Source: Burkholderia sp. WSM2232
Lineage (GTDB): Bacteria; Pseudomonadota; Gammaproteobacteria; Burkholderiales; Burkholderiaceae
Assembly (NCBI RefSeq): GCF_000472545.1
Contig: NZ_AWZV01000014.1
Location: 1-64,000, forward strand
DNA length: 64,000 nucleotides
Direction of reading: 5' to 3'
Shown: piece after piece, positions 34,578 through 45,123 of the stretch
Numbering within the stretch: the first letter of the stretch is position 1
Layout of the letters: the number at the start of each line of letters is the position of its first letter
Notes under the pieces: model-generated
What the model saw: the letters and a program-made list of their open reading frames with translations, nothing else
Database searches by the model: none
Told to the model about the DNA's origin: nothing
Made by a program: the position numbers and the translations under genes

Positions 34578-35390
34578 ATGAGCGACACGAACCCGGATCC
34601 CAAAACTTCGATCCAGGTGATCGAACGCATGATGCGCCTGCTCGACGCACTCGCCGCGCATAGCGACCCGGTCAGCCTGAAAGAACTTGCCCTGCGCACG
34701 GAACTGCATCCGTCCACCGCGCACCGCATCCTGAACGATATGGTGATGTGCCGCCTCGTCGACCGGTCGGATCCCGGCACGTACCGGCTCGGCATGCGCC
34801 TGCTCGAACTCGGCAATCTGGTGAAGGCGCGGCTCTCGGTGCGCGACGCGGCACTTACGCCGATGCGCGAGCTGCACCGTCAGACCGGCCAGACGGTGAA
34901 CCTGTCGGTGCGTCAGGGCGACGAGATCGTCTACATCGAGCGCGCTTATTCCGAGCGCTCCGGCATGCAGGTGGTGCGGGCCATCGGCGGGCGCGCGCCG
35001 CTGCATCTCACTTCTGTCGGCAAGCTTTTTCTGGCCGCCGACGAATCCACGCGCGTGCGCGCATACGCAACGCGCACGGGCCTGTCGGGCCACACGCAAA
35101 ACAGCATCACCGACCTCGCCAAGCTCGAGCGTGAGCTTTCACATGTGCGTCAGCAGGCATGCGCGCGCGACAACGAAGAACTGGAACTGGGCGTGCGATG
35201 CATCGCCGCAGGCATCTACGACGACACCGGCAAGCTGGTCGCCGGGTTGTCGTTGTCGGCGCCGGCCGACCGCTTGCAGGATTCCTGGCTCGGTCAACTG
35301 AGCCAGACGGCGCTGGTGATTTCGGAGGCGCTCGGGTATCGGCCGCAAGCCTCGCAGAATCCGGGCCATCATCCCAATTCGCACAGCTAG
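34578..35390 (+). CDS. IclR family transcriptional regulator
   Basis: A 270-residue IclR regulator. The N-terminal winged helix lies at about residues 15-70 (LKELALRTELHPSTAHRILN). The C-terminal effector-binding domain follows from about 85 (ERSGMQVVRAIGGRAPLH and CIAAGIYDD). The ATG at 34578 gives MSDTNPDPKTS. It is divergent from lutAB with about 180 bp between the starts, so it may regulate them. TACAAT at 34535-34540 is a -10 candidate. Confidence 0.9.
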   Translation: MSDTNPDPKTSIQVIERMMRLLDALAAHSDPVSLKELALRTELHPSTAHRILNDMVMCRLVDRSDPGTYRLGMRLLELGNLVKARLSVRDAALTPMRELHRQTGQTVNLSVRQGDEIVYIERAYSERSGMQVVRAIGGRAPLHLTSVGKLFLAADESTRVRAYATRTGLSGHTQNSITDLAKLERELSHVRQQACARDNEELELGVRCIAAGIYDDTGKLVAGLSLSAPADRLQDSWLGQLSQTALVISEALGYRPQASQNPGHHPNSHS

Positions 35391-35432
35391 CGCTGCGCGG
35401 CAAGCCGCTCACTGGCTTGCAAAGGCTCAGAA

Positions 35433-35460
35433 TAAAAAAGCCCCGCATTTGCGGGGCTTT
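35433..35460. terminator. rho-independent terminator (iclR / pbpG)
   Basis: AAAGCCCCGC and GCGGGGCTTT arms close a 4-base loop, with A- and T-runs outside. It lies between the converging iclR and pbpG genes; the better T-run is on the pbpG strand. Confidence 0.9.
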
Positions 35461-35505
35461 GCGTTTGCGGCGGCGGGTTACGCACGCGACCGCACGCGGA
35501 CCATC

Positions 35506-36687
35506 TCAAGTACCAGGACCGCCAGCGTCCGCGCTCGTGATACGCGCCTGATCGCCACCGTTATCCAGCCACGTGCGCAGCCGCGTGGCGTCCGCAAACC
35601 GCGAGTACTTGCCCGACGAATCGAGCAGCACCAGCACCATCGGGCGGCCGTGAATGTTGGCTTGCATCACGAGGCACTCCCCTGCTTCGTTGATGAAGCC
35701 GGTCTTTTGCAGACCGATGTCCCACGTGGGGTTACGCACGAGCGCATTGGTGCTGTTGTAGGCCAGCGTGCGTTTGCCCGTGTACACCTCATAGCTGTGG
35801 TCCGTCGAGAACCGGCGAATCAGTGGATATTGATAGGCCGCGTTGACCATCTTCACCAGATCGCGCGCGCTCGACACGTTCTGGCTCGTCAAACCGGTCG
35901 GGTTTTCGAAGTGCGTGTCAGTCATGCCGAGCTGCCGTGCCTTCGCGTTCATTGCGGCGAGGAACGCCGGGCGACCGCCCGGGTAGTAGCGCGACAGCGC
36001 GGCCGCAGCACGGTTTTCCGAGGCCATCAGCGCGATGTGCAGCATGTCTTCGCGCGACAGCACCGAGCCGACGGACAGACGCGAGCCCGTGTTCTTCTCG
36101 TAATCGCGGTCTTCGTCCGTGACCTCGAGCTGATCGGTCATGGGCTCTTTCGAATCGAGCACGACCATCGCGGTCATCAGCTTGGTGATGGACGCTATCG
36201 GCACCACGGCGCGCGAGTTCTTGTCAAAGAGCGGCTCGCCGGTGTTCTGGTCGACCACGTACGCGACGCTCGAGCGCAGCATCAGAGCGTCCGGCGTCTC
36301 GTGGAGGCCAAACGCCTGGCCGACGGTCGGCGGACGCGGCTCGTACGCGACGCGCCGCACCACGGTGTGGTGACGGCCATTGGTCGTGTAGGTCACGCGC
36401 TTGCGCTTGACGCTCGCGCGGGGCGCATCGTCATCCGCGGCGGCCGTTTTGGCGGCCGCAGCCTTGCCGGCTTTCGCGGCCTTGCTGGAGACTTTGGCGG
36501 GGGCGGCAGGCTTCTTGCCGGCCTTGGCGTGCTTTGAGGTTTTCGCTGAGGTAGCGGACGTCGCGGCAAAGGTGCTTACTGGCGTGGCAAGCGCCGCCGC
36601 AAGGACCATGGAGGCGGCAACCGACAGAGCGGTGCTGCGCGCCGCGCCGTGGATCACTTTCAGCGACGAAAACATGTCGGTTTTCAT
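35506..36687 (-). CDS. pbpG: D-alanyl-D-alanine endopeptidase (PBP7 family)
   Basis: A 393-residue penicillin-binding peptidase of the S11 family, acting on peptidoglycan in the periplasm. The signal sequence covers about residues 1-40. A long Ala/Lys-rich linker runs from about 45 to 90. Catalytic motifs are SITKL (active Ser), SEN and KTG, in the usual order. The Lys-rich linker may help it bind envelope polymers. I used the ATG at 36687. PBP7/PbpG is the best match; a carboxypeptidase role cannot be excluded. Confidence 0.93.
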   Translation of the reverse strand: MKTDMFSSLKVIHGAARSTALSVAASMVLAAALATPVSTFAATSATSAKTSKHAKAGKKPAAPAKVSSKAAKAGKAAAAKTAAADDDAPRASVKRKRVTYTTNGRHHTVVRRVAYEPRPPTVGQAFGLHETPDALMLRSSVAYVVDQNTGEPLFDKNSRAVVPIASITKLMTAMVVLDSKEPMTDQLEVTDEDRDYEKNTGSRLSVGSVLSREDMLHIALMASENRAAAALSRYYPGGRPAFLAAMNAKARQLGMTDTHFENPTGLTSQNVSSARDLVKMVNAAYQYPLIRRFSTDHSYEVYTGKRTLAYNSTNALVRNPTWDIGLQKTGFINEAGECLVMQANIHGRPMVLVLLDSSGKYSRFADATRLRTWLDNGGDQARITSADAGGPGT

Positions 36688-37439
36688 GGGTGTTCTGTAG
36701 GGAGCGGCGAGAGGGTTCCGCAAGTGTATTAAAACAACGAAAAATTAGCAATTTGAAGCACTTATGGGCGCTCTTTAAACCAGCTTGTAAGCTGGGATCG
36801 CAAAAACGCTAATAAGTGCCGCGCCTCGATCGATAAAAACGATAAAAGCGCCACGTCTCGGCGACGCGGCCACCCTCAAAAGGGTGTGATCCCTTTAGCA
36901 TAACGGCAATTGAGAGACAACCTTGATGAGGGGAAACACGGCTCTCGTCGAACGCCAAGCCCCGCGCGGCGTGCCGCGCACGGGGGCGCGCGCCGCGAGG
37001 CACCGTCTTAAACGGCTACTGCAAATCACAGACGCGCGTTTGACTGACGTCAACAATTAACGTTCCGTGACGCTTTATGGTTTACATCAATTCGCGTGGA
37101 CACCGGCCTTTTGTTAAATTTTGCAGCGCACTGCCGAGGCTCTCACAGCGGCTGCGACAGGCGGAACATGTTACCGAAACGCCTTCGAAACGCCACATCG
37201 GCAGGTCAATCATGCCGCGTCACGCCCCTGTCATGCGCACCGCATAAGCTATTGTTTTATAAGTGGTTTCTTAAGATTGTGCGATGCACAAAAAGCGCTT
37301 GACATTCGCCGGCACCATCTTAAAATAGAAACCATTGCTGCGATGCACAATACATCGCGGCCCGGGCAGACGAATCTGTGCGTCTCGCCACCACCCAATG
37401 CGGTCCGCAAAGATCGGCCGCGATCCAGGAGCGTAAACC
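36688..37439. other. 750-bp intergenic region with inverted repeats and phaP promoter
   Basis: This stretch has no convincing gene; a 64-codon frame at 36809-37003 has no support. It holds three separate hairpins: nested arms at 36758-36819 with an inner CCAGCTT/AAGCTGG stem at 36780-36795, CACCCT/AGGGTG at 36871-36886, and GCGCGGC/GCCGCGC at 36964-36979. The phaP promoter and its palindromes lie at 37277-37350. Confidence 0.7.
37277..37350 (+). promoter_or_regulatory. phaP promoter flanked by palindromic operator sites
   Basis: TTGACA (37299-37304) and TAAAAT (37321-37326), 16 bp apart, form a strong sigma-70 promoter. A perfect palindrome, TTGTGC-GAT-GCACAA, lies at 37277-37291 just before the -35. 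A copy with one good half (TGCGATGCACAA) lies at 37339-37350, just after the -10. Two copies bracketing the promoter suggest repression by a PhaR-type regulator; the regulator identity is inferred. Confidence 0.75.
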
Positions 37440-38012
37440 ATGACTCTGCTGACCCCCGAGCAATTCGCTGCAGCCCAGAAAGCCAACTTTGAAACGCTGT
37501 TCGGCCTGACCACCAAAGCGTTCGAAGGCGTTGAGAAGCTGGTCGAACTGAACCTGCAAGTCGTGAAATCGACGCTCGCGGAAAGCCAGGAAAATGCCCA
37601 ACGAGCGCTGTCGGTCAAAGACGCGCAAGAGTTGCTGGCCCTGCAAGCGAGCCTCGCCCAGCCGGTCGCTGAAAAGGCGCTGTCGTATGGCCGTCACGTG
37701 TACGAAATCGTCTCGGCAACGCAGGGTGAGTTCGCCCGCGTAGCCGAAGCGCAATTCGAAGAGCAGAACCGCAAGGTTCAGTCGCTCGTCGAAAACGTCG
37801 CCAAGAATGCACCGGCCGGTTCGGAAACCGCCGTCGCCGTGATCAAGTCGGCTATCACCGCCGCGAACACGACATACGAAACGGTCCACAAGGCAACCAA
37901 GCAGGCTGTCGAAATCGCGGAAAGCAACTTCAACGCAGCCGCCACCGCCGCGTCGAAGGCGGCTTCGCAAGCCGCTGCGCAGGCATCGCGCTCGGCCAAA
38001 AAGCCGGTTTAA
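37440..38012 (+). CDS. phaP: phasin family protein PhaP
   Basis: A 190-residue phasin that coats polyhydroxyalkanoate granules. The phasin_2 domain covers most of the chain ([27 protein letters not shown] at the N-terminus); the end is Ala/Lys-rich ([11 protein letters not shown]). No signal peptide is present, as expected for a granule-surface protein. An AGGAGCG ribosome-binding site lies before the ATG, and the strong promoter fits high expression. Confidence 0.95.
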   Translation: MTLLTPEQFAAAQKANFETLFGLTTKAFEGVEKLVELNLQVVKSTLAESQENAQRALSVKDAQELLALQASLAQPVAEKALSYGRHVYEIVSATQGEFARVAEAQFEEQNRKVQSLVENVAKNAPAGSETAVAVIKSAITAANTTYETVHKATKQAVEIAESNFNAAATAASKAASQAAAQASRSAKKPV

Positions 38013-38197
38013 GTTCCGCGCTTGTCTGTCGGGCCTCGCTTGCGAGGCCTGCATCAAAGCCTGAGCTCAGGCATCGTCCGCGCCGGCCCAGCGTATCCGC
38101 TGCGCCGGCGTTGCTGTAAGCAACAGCGTCGTGCCGTTGCCGCTCACACGGTTCCAATTGGCCGAACGCTCCGATACGTCGAATGACGTATCGTTTG

Positions 38198-38222
38198 CCC
38201 GGCCCAGAGCCGGGATTTTTTT
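38198..38222 (+). terminator. terminator downstream of phaP
   Basis: CCCGGC and GCCGGG arms with a short loop are followed by ATTTTTTT. A second perfect hairpin, GATACGTC/GACGTATC, lies just upstream at 38173-38192. Both are in the 370-bp gap after phaP, where I see no gene. Confidence 0.85.
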
Positions 38223-38310
38223 GCACCGTGCTTCCTGCAGGGTTTCCCTCAGGCTCACTGGGGGCGCAGCAACGGGAGCGGACGAGTTCTTGCTCGAGGT
38301 TTCGGACGAT

Positions 38311-38350
38311 AAAAAACGGCGCGCCCCGCGAAAGGGCGCGCCGTTTTTTT
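38311..38350. terminator. terminator at the end of the PDH operon
   Basis: ACGGCGCGCCC and GGGCGCGCCGT arms flank a 7-base loop, with A- and T-runs outside. It lies after the minus-strand lpd gene and can terminate both directions. Confidence 0.92.
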
Positions 38351-38386
38351 GGTGCCATCCGCACGCAGGCGGATGAGCCGAACGCC

Positions 38387-40162
38387 TTACTTCTTTTTCT
38401 GCGGCGGCAGGTCGGTACACACACCTTCGTACAACTCGGCCGCCATGCCGATCGATTCGCCGAGCGTGGGGTGCGGGTGAATCGTCTTGCCGATGTCCGT
38501 CGCGTCCGCGCCCATCTCCACCGCCAGACACACTTCGCTGATCAGATCTCCCGCATTCAGACCGACAATGCCGCCGCCGATCACGCGATGCGTTTCCTCG
38601 TCAAAGAGCAGCTTGGTGAACCCCTCGTCGCGGCCGTTGGCAATCGCGCGGCCGGAAGCGGCCCACGGGAACACAGCTTTGCCGTACTTGATACCGGCCG
38701 CCTTCAACTGGTCTTCGGTCTTGCCGGCCCACGCCACTTCCGGATCGGTATAGGCCACCGACGGAATCTGGATCGCGTCGAAGTACGCCTTCTCGCCGTG
38801 CGCAGCTTCCGCTGCAACGTGGCCTTCGTGCACGGCTTTGTGCGCGAGCATCGGCTGACCGACGATATCGCCGATCGCGAAAATGTGAGGCACGTTGGTG
38901 CGCATCTGCTTGTCGACTTCGATAAAGCCGCGATCCGTCACCGCCACGCCGGCCTTTTCGGCACCGATCTTCTTGCCATTCGGCGAACGGCCCACGGCCA
39001 CCAGCACGAGGTCGTAGCGCTGTGGCTCGGCCGGTGCCTTCTCACCTTCGAACGACACGTAGATGCCGTCTTCCCGGGCCTCTGCCGCAGTCGTTCTGGT
39101 CTTGAGCATGACGTTCGCGAAGCGCTTCGCGTTGTACTTCTCCCAGACCTTCACCAGATCGCGGTCCGCACCGGCCATCAGGCCGTCGAGCATTTCGACC
39201 ACGTCGATCTGCGCGCCGAGCGTCGCGTACACCGTCGCCATTTCCAGCCCGATGATGCCGCCGCCGATCACAAGCATGCGCTGCGGAATCTGCCGCAGCT
39301 CGAGCGCGCCCGTCGAATCGACGACACGCGGATCTTCCGGTATGAACGGCAGCTTCACCGCTTCGGAACCCGCCGCGATGATCGCCTGCTTGAACCGCAC
39401 GACCTTCTTGCCGCCTTCGGTCTGCACTTCCATGTGGTTCGGATCGACGAACGCACCGGTGCCTGTCACGACCTCGACCTTGCGCATCTTCGCCATGCCG
39501 GCGAGACCGCCGGTGAGCTTCTTGACCACGCCCGACTTGAAGTCGCGCAGCTTGTCCAGGTCGATTTGCGGCTTGCCGAACGTGATGCCGTGTGCGCCGA
39601 GCGCTTCGGCTTCGTCGATCACAAGTGCGGTATGCAGCAGCGCCTTGGACGGAATGCAGCCGACGTTCAGGCACACGCCGCCAAGCGTCGAATAACGTTC
39701 GACGAGCACGGTCTTCATGCCGAGGTCGGCGGAACGGAACGCGGCCGAATAACCGCCGGGGCCCGAACCGAGCACGAGCATGTCGCATTCGATGTCCGCG
39801 CTGCCGCTGAAGCTGCCCGCTTGCGGCGCGGGCGCGGCGGCCTTGGGCGCAGCGGCAGCTGCGGGAGCCGGTGCGGGCGCCGGCGCAGCGGCCTTCGGCG
39901 CTTCTTTCGCGGACGACGCTTCGCCCGACGTTTCCACGAGCGCGATCACCGTGCCTTGCGAGACTTTATCGCCGGCTTTGATGCGCACTTCCTTGACCGT
40001 CCCGGCGGTATCGCTCGGCACTTCCATGGAAGCCTTGTCGGACTCGAGCGTCAGGAGCGACTGTTCCTGCTCGATCGTATCGCCTGGCTTGATATTGACT
40101 TCGATGACATCGACGTCCTTGAAGTCGCCGATATCCGGCACTTTTACTTCGACGAGACTCAT
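38387..40162 (-). CDS. lpdA: dihydrolipoyl dehydrogenase with N-terminal lipoyl domain (E3)
   Basis: A 591-residue E3 component of pyruvate dehydrogenase. An N-terminal lipoyl domain (residues 1-80, lipoyl Lys in LESDKASMEVP) is joined by an Ala/Pro-rich linker to the flavoprotein. The FAD motif is VLGSGPGGYSAA, and the redox disulfide is in GGVCLNVGCIPSK. A second NAD-binding motif is VIGGGIIGLEMA, and the C-terminal HPHPTLGE holds the active His. Most E3 proteins lack the lipoyl domain; it is known in Ralstonia-type PDH. It is the last gene of aceE-aceF-lpd. Confidence 0.96.
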   Translation of the reverse strand: MSLVEVKVPDIGDFKDVDVIEVNIKPGDTIEQEQSLLTLESDKASMEVPSDTAGTVKEVRIKAGDKVSQGTVIALVETSGEASSAKEAPKAAAPAPAPAPAAAAAPKAAAPAPQAGSFSGSADIECDMLVLGSGPGGYSAAFRSADLGMKTVLVERYSTLGGVCLNVGCIPSKALLHTALVIDEAEALGAHGITFGKPQIDLDKLRDFKSGVVKKLTGGLAGMAKMRKVEVVTGTGAFVDPNHMEVQTEGGKKVVRFKQAIIAAGSEAVKLPFIPEDPRVVDSTGALELRQIPQRMLVIGGGIIGLEMATVYATLGAQIDVVEMLDGLMAGADRDLVKVWEKYNAKRFANVMLKTRTTAAEAREDGIYVSFEGEKAPAEPQRYDLVLVAVGRSPNGKKIGAEKAGVAVTDRGFIEVDKQMRTNVPHIFAIGDIVGQPMLAHKAVHEGHVAAEAAHGEKAYFDAIQIPSVAYTDPEVAWAGKTEDQLKAAGIKYGKAVFPWAASGRAIANGRDEGFTKLLFDEETHRVIGGGIVGLNAGDLISEVCLAVEMGADATDIGKTIHPHPTLGESIGMAAELYEGVCTDLPPQKKK

Positions 40163-40372
40163 AGTGTCCCCTTCTCCTGTTGATCGTGACGAGCGAAGCA
40201 CCTGCGTCGACAAGGTCTGATAGCTGGCCGCGCGACAGACAGCAATATCCGTTGCTGTCCTCATGAGGACGCACCGTTGCCCCACGGGGCAACGCAGGAG
40301 ACCGATGTGGCAACAGGTCCTACGCAAACGCGCGGATCACCGGCCGCGGCCGGCGCCCCGCGCAACATCACA

Positions 40373-42055
40373 TCAAAGAATCACACGCCGGAAATCGGCA
40401 AGAATCGACCCGAGATACGCATTGAAGCGTGCCGCTTCGGCGCCGTCGATCACACGATGGTCGTAAGACAGCGACAGCGGCAGCGTGAGACGCGGCACGA
40501 ACTGCTTGCCGTCCCACACCGGCTTCATCGCGCCGCGCGACAAGCCGAGAATCGCGACTTCGGGCGCGTTGATGATCGGCGTGAAGTTCGTACCGCCAAT
40601 GCCGCCCAGCGACGAAATCGAGAAGCACCCGCCTTGCATCTGGTCGGGCTTGAGCTTGCCTTCGCGCGCGGCCTTCGACAGGTCGGTCATTTCCTTCGCG
40701 ATCTCGACGAGGCCCTTCTTGTCCGCGTCGCGAATCACCGGAACCACGAGACCGTTCGGCGTGTCCGCAGCAAAACCGATGTGGTAGTACTGCTTGAACA
40801 CGAGGTTGTCGCCGTCGAGGCTCGCGTTGAAGGTCGGGAATTTCTTCAGCGCCGACACTACCGCCTTGATCACGAACGCCAGCATCGTGATCTTCACGCC
40901 GGCCTTTTCGTTTTCCTTGTTCAACTGCACACGCAATGCTTCAAGTTCGGTGATGTCCGCTTCGTCGTTGTTCGTGACATGCGGAATCATCACCCAGTTG
41001 CGATGCAGATTAGCGCCGGAGATCTTCTTGATGCGCGACAGCGGCTTCGCCTCGAACGGGCCGAACTTCGAGAAGTCGACCTTCGGCCACGGCAGCAGAT
41101 TCAGCTCGCCGCCGCCTGCCGCCGCGGGCGCTGCCGCGCCTGCCGGCGCCGCGCGCTGGCCCGTCATCACGCCCTTGATGAACGCGGTGACGTCCGCTTG
41201 CGTAATGCGGCCTTTCGGGCCCGTGCCCTGAACCTGCGTGACGTCGACGCCCAGCTCGCGGGCGAACTTGCGCACGGACGGCGAAGCGTGGCTGGTGCGG
41301 CGCGAGCCACCCTCGCCTGCGGGAATCAACGGCGCCTGCGCAAGCGCGGACGGCGAAGCCGGTGCCGGCGACGGCGCAACCGGCGCGTCCGAGGGCTTTT
41401 CGGCTTCCTGTTTCGGCGCGGCGGCGGGTGCCGGAGCGGGTGCGGCAGCAGCGCCTTCGGCTTCCACCACGACGATCACCGAGCCTTCCGACACGGTATC
41501 GCCCACCTTGACCTTCACTTCCTTGACGACGCCGGCAGCGGAACTCGGCACGTCCATCGTCGCCTTGTCGGATTCGAGCGTGACGAGCGACTGCTCTTTC
41601 TCGACGCGATCGCCGACCTTCACCGCGACTTCGATGACGGGAATGTCTTTATAGTCGCCGATGTCCGGCACCTTTACTTGCTGGAGGCCACCGCCGCCGG
41701 ACGCGGGAGCAGCAGCCGGTGCTGGTGCAGGCGCGGGTGCAGACGCAGGCGCGGGTGTTGCTGCCGGTGCAGGCGCGGCAGCCGGTGCGGGCGCCGGTGC
41801 AGCCGCGCCACCCTGTGCGCCGTCCAGTACGACGATCAGCGAACCTTCGGACACGTTGTCGCCAACCTTGACCTTCACTTCCTTCACGACGCCGGCCGCC
41901 GAGCTCGGCACGTCCATCGTCGCCTTGTCGGATTCCAGCGTAACGAGCGATTGCTCTTTCTCGACGGTATCGCCCGCCTTCACCAGCACCTCGATCACAG
42001 GAATGTCCTTGTAATCGCCGATGTCCGGCACCTTGACTTCGATCGCTTGACTCAT
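40373..42055 (-). CDS. aceF: pyruvate dehydrogenase E2 component, two lipoyl domains
   Basis: A 560-residue dihydrolipoamide acetyltransferase. Two lipoyl domains (about residues 1-80 and 118-200) share nearly the same sequence, each with LESDKATMDVP. Ala/Pro linkers separate them from the peripheral subunit-binding domain (about 260-300, ASPSVRKFARELGVD). The catalytic domain ends with SYDHRVIDGAEAARF, holding the active HxxxDG. The ATG at 42055 gives MSQAIEVKVPDIG. It lies between aceE and lpd. Confidence 0.97.
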   Translation of the reverse strand: MSQAIEVKVPDIGDYKDIPVIEVLVKAGDTVEKEQSLVTLESDKATMDVPSSAAGVVKEVKVKVGDNVSEGSLIVVLDGAQGGAAAPAPAPAAAPAPAATPAPASAPAPAPAPAAAPASGGGGLQQVKVPDIGDYKDIPVIEVAVKVGDRVEKEQSLVTLESDKATMDVPSSAAGVVKEVKVKVGDTVSEGSVIVVVEAEGAAAAPAPAPAAAPKQEAEKPSDAPVAPSPAPASPSALAQAPLIPAGEGGSRRTSHASPSVRKFARELGVDVTQVQGTGPKGRITQADVTAFIKGVMTGQRAAPAGAAAPAAAGGGELNLLPWPKVDFSKFGPFEAKPLSRIKKISGANLHRNWVMIPHVTNNDEADITELEALRVQLNKENEKAGVKITMLAFVIKAVVSALKKFPTFNASLDGDNLVFKQYYHIGFAADTPNGLVVPVIRDADKKGLVEIAKEMTDLSKAAREGKLKPDQMQGGCFSISSLGGIGGTNFTPIINAPEVAILGLSRGAMKPVWDGKQFVPRLTLPLSLSYDHRVIDGAEAARFNAYLGSILADFRRVIL

Positions 42056-42151
42056 TGTTAGTGTCTCCTGGGCCGCGCACGCGGCCTGCCTGCGCCGGTC
42101 GGAACCGGTCAGGGGCAGGCGCGCACGCCGTGGCACACGGGGAATGATGCC

Positions 42152-44848
<2,697 letters not shown>

Positions 44849-45123
44849 GCTCGTCTCCTGGATATAGAGGAACGCTCTTTGAACAGACGACGCGGACGAA
44901 GCACGGCCGCGGCAGCTTCGGCCGATTGTAATAAGGGTCCCGACGTCCACGCAACAAAATTTTCGAATTACGAGATTCATTCTCATAATGCGGAAAATTG
45001 CTGCGGCGCAACTTGATTTGACTGCCTTTGCGGGGATACGTCGGCTAGTTTGCGCCGATTAACGGGACTTTCCGCGATTTTTTGCGCCATTTGCCAGCTA
45101 CGCGCTGCGCTACAATGCCACGC

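Noticed and set aside
36809..37003. 64-codon frame in the pbpG-phaP gap
   Set aside because: No ribosome-binding site, no domain and atypical composition; the hairpins there are better explained as regulatory or RNA structure.
44960..45000. Possible Fur box upstream of aceE (TGAGAATGAATCTCG)
   Set aside because: The inverted halves match the Fur 7-1-7 consensus only partly, and PDH is not an expected Fur target.
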